DNA from: a virus
DNA length: 64,000 bases
Strand: one strand, 5' to 3'
Virus record (IMG/VR): IMGVR_UViG_3300031787_000029
Location: 47,084 to 111,083 of that record
This document shows positions 1-7,924 of this stretch, piece by piece. Position 1 is the first letter of the stretch. Every line of letters begins with the position of its first letter. The position numbers and the translations under genes were made by a program. Under the pieces are notes generated by a model. It was not told the origin of the DNA. It saw only the letters and a list, made by a program, of their open reading frames with translations, and did not search any database.

Positions 1-1
1 A

Positions 2-184
2 CACTCAACCAGATATTATCCACAACACAAAAGATATGGATTGTTTTGGTATAATCTATTTGTAGATGAATATAGGGATGGTGATTATTCTACATTTGAA
101 GAAGCACAGTGGCACCTTTGCAACTATTTGAGAGAACCTGTGATAGAATATTTGTCCTTTGATTGTGATTGTGGAGAAAACTAA
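2..184 (+). CDS. 5'-truncated small phage protein
   Basis: The reading frame is open from the window edge to TAA at 182-184, so the start lies outside the window; 60 residues are visible. The pattern (aromatic YN segment, then STFEEAQWHLCNYLREPVIEYL) matches the protein at 503-706, which has FQTLQEAQEAIRLLRKYNEP. The two look like paralogues. Function unknown. Confidence 0.7.
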   Translation, partial: HSTRYYPQHKRYGLFWYNLFVDEYRDGDYSTFEEAQWHLCNYLREPVIEYLSFDCDCGEN

Positions 185-285
185 TGACTGAATGTGTGTC
201 TGACCCAAAAACTTGGATTGATGTGGCTCAACTAGCAGTTTTTATGGTTCCTGTCTCCATTTTTCTTTGGAGAGTATCACAATAA
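184..285 (+). CDS. 33-residue putative membrane peptide
   Basis: The ATG overlaps the preceding TAA (TAATG) and the stop overlaps the next ATG, as in the rest of this gene chain. A hydrophobic stretch (LAVFMVPVSIFLW) near the C-terminus could span a membrane. Called mainly from its tight coupling to both neighbours; no recognised family. Confidence 0.5.
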   Translation: MTECVSDPKTWIDVAQLAVFMVPVSIFLWRVSQ

Positions 286-503
286 TGACCGACCTAAAAC
301 TCTGTAAGGATTGTAAGCACTACAAGAAAGATTGGTTTGAGCATCTTACTGGTGGTGGAGACCGATTTGATATGTGCCTCAATCCAGTAGTGAGTGGCAA
401 TCTGGTGACTGGAAAAGTCAAAGGTGGTCGTTTTTGTGATATGATGAGATTGCCTTATGGTAGATGTGGTAATGAAGGTAAGTATTGGGAGGCACGGAAA
501 TAA
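285..503 (+). CDS. Cys-rich zinc-ribbon-like small protein
   Basis: 72 residues. I chose ATG 285, which overlaps the upstream stop, over the in-frame ATG at 267. Cysteines are spaced as in a small metal-binding ribbon: CKDCKHY at the N-terminus, then CLNP, a single C before MMRLPYGRC, and a final GNEGKYWE. Similar Cys-rich proteins are common in cyanophages; zinc binding is inferred and the role is unknown. Confidence 0.65.
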   Translation: MTDLKLCKDCKHYKKDWFEHLTGGGDRFDMCLNPVVSGNLVTGKVKGGRFCDMMRLPYGRCGNEGKYWEARK

Positions 504-706
504 TGAAAGTTTATGATTACCGAATTGTAGAAGACCTCAATTTAAAAACTTTGAAACCTTATTTTTTCATTCAGTATTATCATCTTGCTGAAAAAAAATA
601 TATTCTTCACTCAGATGCTACATTCCAAACACTTCAAGAAGCACAAGAAGCAATACGACTACTGAGAAAATACAACGAACCTGTGTATCATTATGTTGAG
701 GATTGA
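503..706 (+). CDS. Hypothetical protein, paralogue of the gene at the window start
   Basis: 67 residues. The start at ATG 503 overlaps the previous stop by four bases (ATGA). The central segment TLQEAQEAIRLLRKYNEP aligns by eye with the truncated gene at 2-184, suggesting local duplication. No known domain. Confidence 0.65.
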   Translation: MKVYDYRIVEDLNLKTLKPYFFIQYYHLAEKKYILHSDATFQTLQEAQEAIRLLRKYNEPVYHYVED

Positions 707-707
707 A

Positions 708-881
708 ATGATTGAAACTAAACCAATTACGAACAGAAGACCAACAAAAGAAGATGCTAATGGATTTGGGTTAGTTCAGTATTATCGTAATGATTTTGGT
801 GTATGGGGATATGATTACTGGTATAATGTAAGAACCGATGGTTGGGCACACACATCAAATTGGAGACCTCAAAATGATTGA
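708..881 (+). CDS. Hypothetical protein rich in Trp and Tyr
   Basis: 57 residues from ATG 708, one base after the preceding TGA. The C-terminal half is strongly aromatic (FGVWGYDYWYNV, then DGWAHTSNW). It overlaps the next gene by eight bases. Function unknown. Confidence 0.6.
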   Translation: MIETKPITNRRPTKEDANGFGLVQYYRNDFGVWGYDYWYNVRTDGWAHTSNWRPQND

Positions 882-1044
882 AATTACCAAAAACTACAAA
901 CTCACACTCACAGAAGACCAAGCACGACAACTCCATTCTATGCTAAAAGCTAATAAGGAACTATTGGATATTGGGTCTGGGTATGACGAACTGCGACCAC
1001 TTTATCGGGAACTAAAAGAACTCTTTGATAATGGGATACGATGA
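874..1044 (+). CDS. Hypothetical small protein
   Basis: 56 residues from ATG 874; an earlier in-frame ATG at 838 lies deep inside the previous gene. Predicted mostly helical (LTEDQARQLHSMLKANKELL). Overlaps the next gene as ATGA. Unknown role. Confidence 0.6.
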   Translation: MIEITKNYKLTLTEDQARQLHSMLKANKELLDIGSGYDELRPLYRELKELFDNGIR

Positions 1045-1217
1045 TTGAACCAACAGATACAGAAATCCTTGAGTTTCTACTCAATCAGTTCAAACCACAT
1101 TCTCTTAAAATGAATGGTGAGAGTGATTGGGTGTTTATTAATAGTGGATTTCCTATGAATAGAGCAAAAGGTAAAAGTGCCCGTGATGCTGTGATTGCTG
1201 CTATGGAGGCAAAATGA
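1041..1217 (+). CDS. Hypothetical small protein
   Basis: 58 residues, coupled at both ends by ATGA overlaps. The C-terminus (NRAKGKSARDAVIAAMEAK) is basic and helical. No recognised family. Confidence 0.6.
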   Translation: MIEPTDTEILEFLLNQFKPHSLKMNGESDWVFINSGFPMNRAKGKSARDAVIAAMEAK

Positions 1218-1801
1218 CTGAAAGACTAAATCATAATCTTAATGTAGATACAATCAAAACAATTAAAGATGTGAAGAATATCTTTGATACTATGGAATTG
1301 GTTGCTTCTATGGATAAAGATAATCCAAAATATGAAGTCGCAAAGGAATACTTTACAATTCCTTATGTTCCACCTGAACTTAAATTACCAACACCACGCA
1401 AGAGTATTGAAGAAATCCAACAAGAACTGGATGAGAAGATTGATGCTCTCATAAAGGCAACAAAAGAAAAGTTTGATTGTTCCCAATATTTTGCTGGAAA
1501 AAGATATAACGAAAAGTTTGATAGGATTATTCAGGACTTTGAGTATGCGAAGGAACACGGAAGCTTTCCACAAAAACTTACTCTTGGTTACTCCAAGTTT
1601 GATTACTCCAATTTTGTTGTGACTGGTAGTTCTGTGGAATCCTCTTTTGTAATCAAACAGGGGAAAACCCACGAAGGTTATTATACGAATGGAAACCGTA
1701 GATATTTGAAGTATTATATGCCTGATAAACCGAATATGATTGTTCGTTTCTTTATGAAAACTTGTTTGGGCTTTGTGTGGGTTGATGAGAAGGACACTTG
1801 A
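1214..1801 (+). CDS. Hypothetical protein, 195 residues
   Basis: The largest gene of this first operon and apparently its last, since a hairpin-promoter module follows at once. The middle (SIEEIQQELDEKIDALIKAT) looks like an amphipathic helix or short coiled coil; the C-terminal third is rich in aromatic and basic residues. No domain recognised. Confidence 0.75.
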   Translation: MTERLNHNLNVDTIKTIKDVKNIFDTMELVASMDKDNPKYEVAKEYFTIPYVPPELKLPTPRKSIEEIQQELDEKIDALIKATKEKFDCSQYFAGKRYNEKFDRIIQDFEYAKEHGSFPQKLTLGYSKFDYSNFVVTGSSVESSFVIKQGKTHEGYYTNGNRRYLKYYMPDKPNMIVRFFMKTCLGFVWVDEKDT

Positions 1802-1860
1802 AGAACTGGCACAGGGAGACCCCACAAGGTCTCCTATTGGTCTATAATACTCTCATAAGC
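1792..1860 (+). promoter_or_regulatory. Hairpin-promoter module, TATAAT variant
   Basis: A perfect 7-bp stem (1815-1821 with 1828-1834, GGAGACC/GGTCTCC) lies just upstream of TATAAT at 1843-1848. The block starts GGACACTTGAAGAACTGG, as does the module at 2201. It precedes the gene at 1871. The stem has no T-run, so termination is uncertain. Confidence 0.6.
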
Positions 1861-1870
1861 AACCAAACCG

Positions 1871-2200
1871 ATGATTGACCTCTCTCAACTGAATGTAGAA
1901 CAACTCAAAGAACTTGAACTTCAAATTCAGAAACATAAGGAACAACAGAAGACAAAGGATGCTCTGGAAAATCTACAAGGTTATAAAGTAACTTTTTATA
2001 TTAGGTTTGACCCTGAAAAGCATAAGGATCACGATATGCTTACAAATAAAGGGAAACTTGACCCGAACATTTTTGCTGATTATCTGTGTGATAATCTTGT
2101 TACAGACCTGATTAGGGATTTTGAATTGTATGGTTATGAGGATGTGAGTTATCCTAATGTGGAAGTAGCAACAAAACAAGAAATTGAAGAGAAGTTTTGA
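1871..2200 (+). CDS. Hypothetical protein with N-terminal coiled-coil-like helix
   Basis: 109 residues. The N-terminus (LNVEQLKELELQIQKHKEQQ) is a clear amphipathic helix. The remainder has an alternating pattern (YKVTFYIRFDP) typical of beta strands. It is alone between two promoter modules, so probably a single-gene transcript. Function unknown. Confidence 0.7.
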   Translation: MIDLSQLNVEQLKELELQIQKHKEQQKTKDALENLQGYKVTFYIRFDPEKHKDHDMLTNKGKLDPNIFADYLCDNLVTDLIRDFELYGYEDVSYPNVEVATKQEIEEKF

Positions 2201-2265
2201 GGACACTTGAAGAACTGGCACAGGGACACTCCAAAGCCCCCTGTGATGCCTTATAATACTCTCAT
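2201..2265 (+). promoter_or_regulatory. Hairpin-promoter module, TATAAT variant
   Basis: Begins right after the previous stop. TATAAT is at 2252-2257 with CTCCAA 17 bases upstream (2229-2234). The leader ACTCTCATAC is shared with the module at 1792, and AAAGGA upstream of ATG 2282 serves as ribosome binding site. Confidence 0.6.
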
Positions 2266-2281
2266 ACACAAAGGAACTCCA

Positions 2282-2503
2282 ATGACTATTGAAATCACCA
2301 ACCAAGTTCGTATTCAACAATACGAAGATTTTTGGTATACAGTAGAAGACACTCACCTTGATGTGGGATGTGATGGTTGCACCATTTCTTATTGGGTATA
2401 TGATGTTGAGAAAGGTGATAAACGAGTACAACACATTTGTATGAATGAAGAACAAGCACTTGCTATTGCTGATGCCATCTACAAACTCTTCAAGAAGGAC
2501 TGA
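2282..2503 (+). CDS. Hypothetical protein, 73 residues
   Basis: First gene after the module at 2201. ATG 2282 is used because the longer frame from 2207 would start upstream of the promoter. The protein mixes beta-like and acidic segments with two cysteines (VGCDGCTISYWVYDVEKG). No known family. Confidence 0.7.
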   Translation: MTIEITNQVRIQQYEDFWYTVEDTHLDVGCDGCTISYWVYDVEKGDKRVQHICMNEEQALAIADAIYKLFKKD

Positions 2504-2504
2504 G

Positions 2505-2699
2505 ATGATGACTGAAGAACAAATCCTACAACTTGCTGAAAATTATCTAACTTTTGAAAAGTGGAATGATATTTGTTGGAAGGCAGATACTCTACAACTT
2601 TTGAACTTTGCCCGAGCAATGTATGATGAAGGTTATGACTATGGATATGATGAAGGTTACAGTAATTGTTCTATTGATATGGGAGATGAGAATGTATGA
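2505..2699 (+). CDS. Hypothetical protein, EQILxLA family
   Basis: 64 residues from ATG 2505 (a second ATG follows at 2508). It shares its plan with the protein at 2935: EQILQLAENY, then a Leu/Phe-rich helix, then GYDYGYDEGYS. The two are evidently paralogues separated by one gene. Function unknown. Confidence 0.65.
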   Translation: MMTEEQILQLAENYLTFEKWNDICWKADTLQLLNFARAMYDEGYDYGYDEGYSNCSIDMGDENV

Positions 2700-2935
2700 C
2701 TAAACTTTCTACACAAACACAAGCAATCATAGATGCTGCCGATGAAGTATTTTCTCACGGAGGAACAATTAGAGAGGGTTTTGCTGCTTCTCTTCGTGTT
2801 CTTGCTGATAATGTTGCCCCTGAAAATTATGCCTGTTTTTCGGGGCATAGAGAATGGGATGAAGCACTTGAAACAAGAAATGAAAGTATTCGTGAGGCAA
2901 TTTTAGATATTGCTACTGAATTGGAGCAAACCTGA
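2696..2935 (+). CDS. Small helical protein of the cyanophage 'AIID…LRVLAD' type
   Basis: 79 residues, coupled by ATGA upstream and TGATG downstream. The pattern is an N-terminal helix (TQTQAIIDAADEVF), then ASLRVLADNV, then a C-terminal helix ending IATELEQ. It resembles small proteins frequent in cyanophages and has relatives in this window at 4014, 6106 and 6980. Function unknown. Confidence 0.7.
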   Translation: MTKLSTQTQAIIDAADEVFSHGGTIREGFAASLRVLADNVAPENYACFSGHREWDEALETRNESIREAILDIATELEQT

Positions 2936-3153
2936 TGACTGACGCACAAATCCTAAAACTTGCTAAATCCTGTGGGTTTGATACATTCGTGGGTGAAAAA
3001 GATGATGGGACAAACTCCGATTACTGGGAGTGTTGGGAACGACAACTCTTGAAGTTTGCTGCTCTAATCTACACAGAAGGCTTCAAAGTGGGTTATGATG
3101 AAGGTTGGGAAAGAAGTAATGTAAGCACCAAATGGAGTTCTGATGATGACTAA
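2935..3153 (+). CDS. Hypothetical protein, EQILxLA family
   Basis: 72 residues. Paralogue of the protein at 2505: both begin with a QILxLA helix and end with a GY-DEG motif (FKVGYDEGWERS). Overlaps the next gene. Confidence 0.65.
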   Translation: MTDAQILKLAKSCGFDTFVGEKDDGTNSDYWECWERQLLKFAALIYTEGFKVGYDEGWERSNVSTKWSSDDD

Positions 3154-3346
3154 ACTCACAGCACTTGATTTGATGGTAATTTCAGATACTTTGTATAGAA
3201 CTCTTTCTATCGCAGGATTTGAGGGAACTCTTGGTGGATATACAAAAGAAGCAAGAGAAAATGTTGCGAATAAGGTTCAAACAATTTTGAGTAATATGGA
3301 AGTAGAACTAACTGTGGAGAAAACTGATGCCCAAGATGACTTATGA
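3146..3346 (+). CDS. Hypothetical protein, TKLTxLDL family
   Basis: 66 residues; ATG 3146 (or ATG 3143). It shares MTKLT-LDL, a threonine-rich helix, KEAR and NMEVE with the protein at 3647. Function unknown. Confidence 0.65.
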   Translation: MTKLTALDLMVISDTLYRTLSIAGFEGTLGGYTKEARENVANKVQTILSNMEVELTVEKTDAQDDL

Positions 3347-3494
3347 AGAATGGTGTGAAAAAAATCCAATTGATTGGGATGAGATTGAAAAAAATGATAA
3401 TCCAGATATGTTGATTACTAAAACAGGTGTAGAAATGATGCATTATCACCTATACTTGTGGGAATGTAAAAAAGAAGAAGAAACAAATGACTGA
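3336..3494 (+). CDS. Hypothetical small acidic protein
   Basis: 52 residues. ATG 3336 overlaps the preceding gene by eleven bases, and the stop overlaps the next ATG. Rich in Glu, Asp and Trp (YEEWCEKNPIDWDEIEKND). No known family. Confidence 0.5.
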   Translation: MTYEEWCEKNPIDWDEIEKNDNPDMLITKTGVEMMHYHLYLWECKKEEETND

Positions 3495-3654
3495 CAAACA
3501 ACCAACTTGGGATGGGATTTACAAATCTCTTAATGTAGGTATTGTGAATGTTTATGAACTCACCGAACACTTGGATACACTCTACACTAAAATTTCTGAA
3601 CTTGAAGCACGATTGGATAAAGAGGAAGAATACCGACAGGAGCAAAATGACTAA
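3487..3654 (+). CDS. Hypothetical coiled-coil protein
   Basis: 55 residues, overlapping both neighbours by eight bases. The C-terminal half (TEHLDTLYTKISELEARLDK) has heptad-like spacing of Leu and Ile, suggesting a short coiled coil. Unknown role. Confidence 0.6.
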   Translation: MTDKQPTWDGIYKSLNVGIVNVYELTEHLDTLYTKISELEARLDKEEEYRQEQND

Positions 3655-3823
3655 ACTCACATCATTAGATTTATACATTCTCACCGATACTGTGCTACAC
3701 TCCATAAGTCACGGTGATTATTGGACTGGTTCTGCTACAAAAGAAGCACGGGATGGTGTCATCAAAAAACTTCAAATGATTATGAATGAAATGGAAGTAG
3801 AAGTATCTGTGGGAGAAAACTGA
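3647..3823 (+). CDS. Hypothetical protein, TKLTxLDL family
   Basis: 58 residues from ATG 3647; the longer in-frame start at 3548 lies within the previous gene. Clear paralogue of 3146-3346 (TKLTSLDLYIL, TKEARDGV, NEMEVEV). Confidence 0.65.
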   Translation: MTKLTSLDLYILTDTVLHSISHGDYWTGSATKEARDGVIKKLQMIMNEMEVEVSVGEN

Positions 3824-4017
3824 TGACTTTACTTGAAACACTTGAATACTTTCTCACAGAAACCGCAGCAGATATGGATGGTTTGTCTTGGGAAATCCGT
3901 GAGGAAACTAACTTTGAGGACAACAACATAGACCATTTGACTGAATGTTATGATTTCAATAAACAACTTTATGATAATCTCAAACAAATCAAATCTATTA
4001 TTGAGGAACTGAAATGA
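3823..4017 (+). CDS. Hypothetical acidic helical protein
   Basis: 64 residues, TGATG overlap upstream and ATGA downstream. Very acidic N-terminal two thirds and a helical C-terminus (LYDNLKQIKSIIEEL). No domain recognised. Confidence 0.6.
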   Translation: MTLLETLEYFLTETAADMDGLSWEIREETNFEDNNIDHLTECYDFNKQLYDNLKQIKSIIEELK

Positions 4018-4250
4018 CTGACAAAAAAGAAGTAGCACAAACACTAAAAGATGCTGTAAAAACACTTTATCAGGATGAGAAGTGTGCCGAAATGGGTTGG
4101 GAAACAGATAAACCTACTGTTATTATTGTTCTCCGTGAGTTAGTAGCAGAACTCCAATACTATCAGTTTTGTAGAGAGGAAGGTGTGGAAGATATGGTGC
4201 TTGATGCCCGTGCTATACTTGATGTATGTGATGAATTGGAGAACCTGTGA
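4014..4250 (+). CDS. Small helical protein, LREL…LExL family
   Basis: 78 residues. It carries the family pattern seen at 2696, 6106 and 6980: a central helix (IIVLRELVAELQ) and a terminal helix (AILDVCDELENL). Function unknown. Confidence 0.65.
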   Translation: MTDKKEVAQTLKDAVKTLYQDEKCAEMGWETDKPTVIIVLRELVAELQYYQFCREEGVEDMVLDARAILDVCDELENL

Positions 4251-4426
4251 TGAGACATCAACACAACCTCAAACAAACTAAAATGTTGATTGATGCTGTT
4301 GAGCATTACATTTACACTATCAAAGATGCTGCTCCTCAATATGCTGTGAAAGAATACCAAGAGTTGCTGAAAGAACTTGAAGAAGAGGAAGCTCTACTTG
4401 AAAGAACTATTAAGAGGGATTTGTAA
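4250..4426 (+). CDS. Hypothetical coiled-coil protein
   Basis: 58 residues, coupled by one-base overlaps at both ends. The C-terminal half is a charged helix (EYQELLKELEEEEALLERT) with strong coiled-coil character. Unknown role. Confidence 0.6.
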   Translation: MRHQHNLKQTKMLIDAVEHYIYTIKDAAPQYAVKEYQELLKELEEEEALLERTIKRDL

Positions 4427-5148
4427 TGACTAACCTTAAATTCACATCACCAAGTGGAGAAACTACCATAAAAGTTGAAGATACTGGTAGATTGGGAACA
4501 GTAGCACCTAAAACACAACTACACATTCGCAAAATGGATGAACCAGTGAAATATGAAACTCCTATGACTGAAATTGAAGAACTGAAAGCACAAATCAAAG
4601 TGCTTGAAAAGAAGCTCTCATTCCTTGAAGAACTGGAAAAAACAAAATCACCAGTAGAAGAAGCATACAAAGATTGGTGGGGACAATATCCTAAATTAGA
4701 AACTGATTCCAAGTATGATGTTATAAGGTGGCAAGGTTTCCAAGCAGGATATAATGCTGCTTATGAAGAAAAGGTAAGTGAAACCGCACAAGAACGAGGA
4801 GAACGAGTTCATAATGAAATGGAAGAAACTATCAAAATCCACGATGGTTATGGTGTAGTTGATTACAAACCAACTCCACAAACACCAGAACAAGTTGCTG
4901 ATGGATTGAAAGAAGCATTTAGAGAAGCAGTCAAACAAGGTGTAGTTTCATCTACTAAATCAAAAACACTCACAGACCTGATTTACGATTGGTGGGAAGA
5001 TGTATTCACAACTCATAGTGATTGGGATATGGAAACTTCCATTGATAATTTGGTAGATGAAATTAGTTTGTGGTTGCCTACAGAACACGATACTAACAGT
5101 TATAAGTGGAATGAGTGTATCCGAATGATTAGAGAGAAACTACGATGA
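4426..5148 (+). CDS. Hypothetical protein with coiled coil, 240 residues
   Basis: Layout: a basic N-terminal part (residues 1-45), a coiled coil around 50-75 (ELKAQIKVLEKKLSFLEELE), an aromatic segment with DWWGQYP, and a helical C-terminal domain with a second DWWED. The repeated DWW may mark two related units. It sits mid-operon with ATGA overlap to the next gene. No known family. Confidence 0.75.
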   Translation: MTNLKFTSPSGETTIKVEDTGRLGTVAPKTQLHIRKMDEPVKYETPMTEIEELKAQIKVLEKKLSFLEELEKTKSPVEEAYKDWWGQYPKLETDSKYDVIRWQGFQAGYNAAYEEKVSETAQERGERVHNEMEETIKIHDGYGVVDYKPTPQTPEQVADGLKEAFREAVKQGVVSSTKSKTLTDLIYDWWEDVFTTHSDWDMETSIDNLVDEISLWLPTEHDTNSYKWNECIRMIREKLR

Positions 5149-5327
5149 CTGAAAGAAACTTCAAACAAGAGCTCGTTCACTCCTGTTACTATGATATGGA
5201 GAATGGATACGACAGCGAAACAATTGATTATGATTGTCTGATTGGTATTATCACTGAATTGTGTGATAGAATAGAGCAGTTGGAAAAGGACAACGAGCTC
5301 CTGAAATCTTATGCTTGGGAACAATGA
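5145..5327 (+). CDS. Hypothetical small protein
   Basis: 60 residues. The C-terminus (ITELCDRIEQLEKDNELLKS) is a predicted coiled coil; the N-terminus is rich in Tyr and Asp. ATGA overlaps on both sides. Confidence 0.65.
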   Translation: MTERNFKQELVHSCYYDMENGYDSETIDYDCLIGIITELCDRIEQLEKDNELLKSYAWEQ

Positions 5328-6109
5328 CTGAATACAATCTACCAGAAAAAGATGATGCTCCCTGGTTAAACACTACTTATGATGGATTTATGACCCACGA
5401 AGAAATGCTTGAAGTTGCCGCACAACGAGAAGCAGCAAATGAAGTGATTGTTGCTAAGGTATCTGAGGAAGACTATCAGAAAGTTCAGAAAGAAGTGGCA
5501 AACAAAAAAGCATGGGAAGCAGTAAAAAAACTGTATGATGAGAATGGTGATGCTCTCCAACAACTTGCTGATATCGAAAAGGAGGAACGAATGGATGCTG
5601 TGAGAACTGCTATTGCTGGTATTGATAAGTATTCTGATGCTCTCAAAGAACTTAATGAAACTGAAAAAGTAGAACTGCGAGCAGAGTTAGAAGCAAAGAA
5701 GAAAGAAAACTTTCAACTGGTTGCTGATGCTTGTATGAAAGAATATGAGCAGAAGTATCATCGTGATGTATTCCCTGTGGATGAACACTGGGTTTATATG
5801 GTTTCTGAATACTTTGGCACAGGTGAAGGTCAAACCGTGTGTATTATGATGACACAGGCAAATCCTGGTCATCCTGAAGATTTTGAAACATCTACCAATA
5901 AGTATGTTGCTTGCACCACTAAACAGTATCGTGCTGTGAGAGCATTCCATGAGCAGTTTGGCACTTGGCATCTTCATGGTCTCAGATTTCTCAGTAAAGA
6001 AGATTTCTTCAGCGAATATTCATACTACATTCCTCCAGCGATGATGAAACTCCTCAATAGAAGTTGCTTCAAAGACTTCTACACTCGTGTTCACTACAAC
6101 TTCTCATGA
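5324..6109 (+). CDS. Hypothetical protein, 261 residues, long charged helix
   Basis: ATG 5324 overlaps the previous stop. Residues about 25-145 are an almost uninterrupted charged helix (Glu/Lys/Ala rich); residues 150-261 form a distinct aromatic domain with clustered His (GTWHLHGLRFLS). The C-terminal domain may be the functional part. No family recognised. Confidence 0.75.
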   Translation: MTEYNLPEKDDAPWLNTTYDGFMTHEEMLEVAAQREAANEVIVAKVSEEDYQKVQKEVANKKAWEAVKKLYDENGDALQQLADIEKEERMDAVRTAIAGIDKYSDALKELNETEKVELRAELEAKKKENFQLVADACMKEYEQKYHRDVFPVDEHWVYMVSEYFGTGEGQTVCIMMTQANPGHPEDFETSTNKYVACTTKQYRAVRAFHEQFGTWHLHGLRFLSKEDFFSEYSYYIPPAMMKLLNRSCFKDFYTRVHYNFS

Positions 6110-6291
6110 CTAAACTTTCTCCAAAAGCAAAGGCAATTATGGATGTTTTTGATAATGAATATTATCATAAAGCAAAATTACGACAAGTTGCTATTGCTTC
6201 TACTCTTCGTGAGTTGATTAAAGAACTCAAGTATATTGGTATTACTGAAAAGAACATTCTTGAAATTGTTGATGAACTGGAGGCATTATGA
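6106..6291 (+). CDS. Small helical protein, LREL…LExL family
   Basis: 61 residues. ATG 6106 overlaps the previous stop; the in-frame ATG at 6064 lies inside the previous gene. MTKLSPKAKAIMD, STLRELIKEL and IVDELEAL place it with 2696, 4014 and 6980. Confidence 0.7.
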   Translation: MTKLSPKAKAIMDVFDNEYYHKAKLRQVAIASTLRELIKELKYIGITEKNILEIVDELEAL

Positions 6292-6491
6292 CTGATAAAG
6301 AGCTCTACAACCCTGATGAGTTTCTACTGGATAACATCAAAGGGTATCACTATGAGGTGATGGATGAAGGACATCATGTGTGGATGGCTTTCTATTTTGA
6401 GAATGGTAACACAGGGCACTTGAATGTCTTTCTGAATGATGGTAAGATTAACACACGTTATGAAGAGTGGGTGAATGACTTACAAACTTGA
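6288..6491 (+). CDS. Hypothetical small protein
   Basis: 67 residues with a beta-rich pattern (VWMAFYFENGNTGHLNVFLN). It overlaps the next gene by 17 bases, more than elsewhere in this operon. Unknown function. Confidence 0.6.
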   Translation: MTDKELYNPDEFLLDNIKGYHYEVMDEGHHVWMAFYFENGNTGHLNVFLNDGKINTRYEEWVNDLQT

Positions 6492-6780
6492 TGAAAACGC
6501 CAAAGCATTCTCTTATACCAAAGAAGAATTGTTTGATTGCATTACCCGTATTGTTGCACACCCACACACTGCCATTACACATCACGATAAAACTCGTGCT
6601 ATGGCAATATTTCTTACGTTTGCCGATTATCTTGGAAACTATACTGAAAGCGACAACAACTTCGGTCATGTTATCTACGAATCAGATTCTACCGATTTTG
6701 AGGGACATGTTCTACAGTTGTTGGGTAAGAATAAGCCGATGGATTTTTATCAACCTGATGTTGATGAGTTACTGAAATGA
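6475..6780 (+). CDS. Hypothetical protein, 101 residues
   Basis: A His-rich centre (RIVAHPHTAITHHDKTRA) is followed by a helix and an acidic C-terminus. The start is ATG 6475 inside the previous gene; the overlapping frame from 6488 is less plausible. No known family. Confidence 0.6.
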   Translation: MTYKLDENAKAFSYTKEELFDCITRIVAHPHTAITHHDKTRAMAIFLTFADYLGNYTESDNNFGHVIYESDSTDFEGHVLQLLGKNKPMDFYQPDVDELLK

Positions 6781-6983
6781 AAGAGTGGTTTGAAGATGCT
6801 TGGTGGTCTTGGACTAATTGTATTAACTTTCGACTCGTCAAGTATGGTGACGAGATAGATCGTTTTGCCTTCTTTGAAGAATTAAACAACGGTTGGTATC
6901 ACATGTATATCTACCCTTATGATGACTGGTATCATCCGACTATCTCACAAGAACGAAAAAAGTTTTTAGGCCAAACACCATGA
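6777..6983 (+). CDS. Hypothetical aromatic-rich protein
   Basis: 68 residues with many Trp and Tyr (WFEDAWWSWTN, WYHMYIYPYDDWYHP). ATGA overlaps at both ends. Function unknown. Confidence 0.6.
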   Translation: MKEWFEDAWWSWTNCINFRLVKYGDEIDRFAFFEELNNGWYHMYIYPYDDWYHPTISQERKKFLGQTP

Positions 6984-7171
6984 CTACTAGAGCGTTACAA
7001 ATCCTGGAATGTACGATGGAACTTTCTATGCGTCCTAAAAGTGGCGATAGACAAAAGTTGATTGCTCGTGTAATTCGTGAGGTTGCTGATAGATTATGTA
7101 CCGATTGGGGAGAACTTGAAGACCCTATTGAGATTTTGCGTGAAATTGCTGATGAGGTGGAGGCACTCTAA
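6980..7171 (+). CDS. Small helical protein, LREI…VEAL family
   Basis: 63 residues, fourth member of the family (ARVIREVADRL, ILREIADEVEAL). Its stop overlaps the next ATG. Confidence 0.65.
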   Translation: MTTRALQILECTMELSMRPKSGDRQKLIARVIREVADRLCTDWGELEDPIEILREIADEVEAL

Positions 7172-7329
7172 TGTTTGAAACTGAAACAACTTGGTGGTTT
7201 GAAAAACAAGACCGCAAAACTTGGTTACATCGTGCTCAATCAAAACTTGAAGAAGTTGTAGAACGACATGATGATGATATTGAACAAATTGAGAAAAGAC
7301 TTCGTTATTTGGAGGATAATTTATCGTGA
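7171..7329 (+). CDS. Hypothetical coiled-coil protein
   Basis: 52 residues. The N-terminus has TTWWFEKQ; the rest is a charged helix (KLEEVVERHDDDIEQIEKRL). Ends in a GTGA overlap with the next gene. Confidence 0.6.
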   Translation: MFETETTWWFEKQDRKTWLHRAQSKLEEVVERHDDDIEQIEKRLRYLEDNLS

Positions 7330-7460
7330 CTGAAGAACAAAAAACACTTCTTGAAATGGTTGCAGAGGAACTCGGTGGAAAACTTTACACGGTTCTAGTG
7401 GCTGATAAGTACAAAGAACACAAAGAAATTGTAATTAGATATGATGAACAAAAACGATAA
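7326..7460 (+). CDS. Hypothetical small protein, GTG start
   Basis: 44 residues from GTG 7326, which overlaps the upstream TGA. Probably the last gene of the long first cluster, since about 130 bases without a gene follow. Unknown function. Confidence 0.5.
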   Translation: MTEEQKTLLEMVAEELGGKLYTVLVADKYKEHKEIVIRYDEQKR

Positions 7461-7593
7461 GAACCTAGAAGTTAGACTTTATTATTCTTACAAATAAAAA
7501 GTTAGATGTTGCAAAAGTTTTCAAAATGTTACAAGACAAGTCAGCTTCAGATCCAAAATATGTTACAATGTTTAAGGAATGGAGATATTAAGA

Positions 7594-7782
7594 ATGAATG
7601 TAACTGAATACAATGTAACTGACTGGCAACTAACTCAAGATGAGTTTGCTGATGTGATTCATCTTGTAAAGAATGAAATGCAAAAACATTCTGATGATAA
7701 GTTCAAAGAACTTTATTATGGTTTGATTGCAGGAAAACTATTAATTATGAAGAATGAAACGCAACCGTTCTCAAATAACTGA
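7594..7782 (+). CDS. Hypothetical small protein
   Basis: 62 residues. ATG 7594 is preferred over 7579 because GGAG at 7580-7583 would then be the ribosome binding site. Helical (DEFADVIHLVKNEMQKHS). Unknown role. Confidence 0.55.
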   Translation: MNVTEYNVTDWQLTQDEFADVIHLVKNEMQKHSDDKFKELYYGLIAGKLLIMKNETQPFSNN

Positions 7783-7924
7783 ATTTTATAAAGTTGGTTA
7801 TATTCTAGACGAAGAACAAAAATGGGCTTGTTATTTTGACTTTAATTGTGCTCAAGAAGCTATGATGAAGATGATTCGACTCGGTATAAATGTGACTGGA
7901 ATGGAAACACAAATGATGGTGTGA
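7754..7924 (+). CDS. Hypothetical small protein
   Basis: 56 residues, overlapping the previous gene by 29 bases in another frame. Aromatic centre (WACYFDFNCAQEAMMKM). Its TGA lies inside the next promoter module. Confidence 0.5.
   Translation: MKRNRSQITEFYKVGYILDEEQKWACYFDFNCAQEAMMKMIRLGINVTGMETQMMV

Noticed and set aside
16-24. TTATCCACA, an E. coli-type DnaA box
   Set aside because: A single copy inside a coding frame; likely chance, unlike the cluster at 28.95-29.26 kb.
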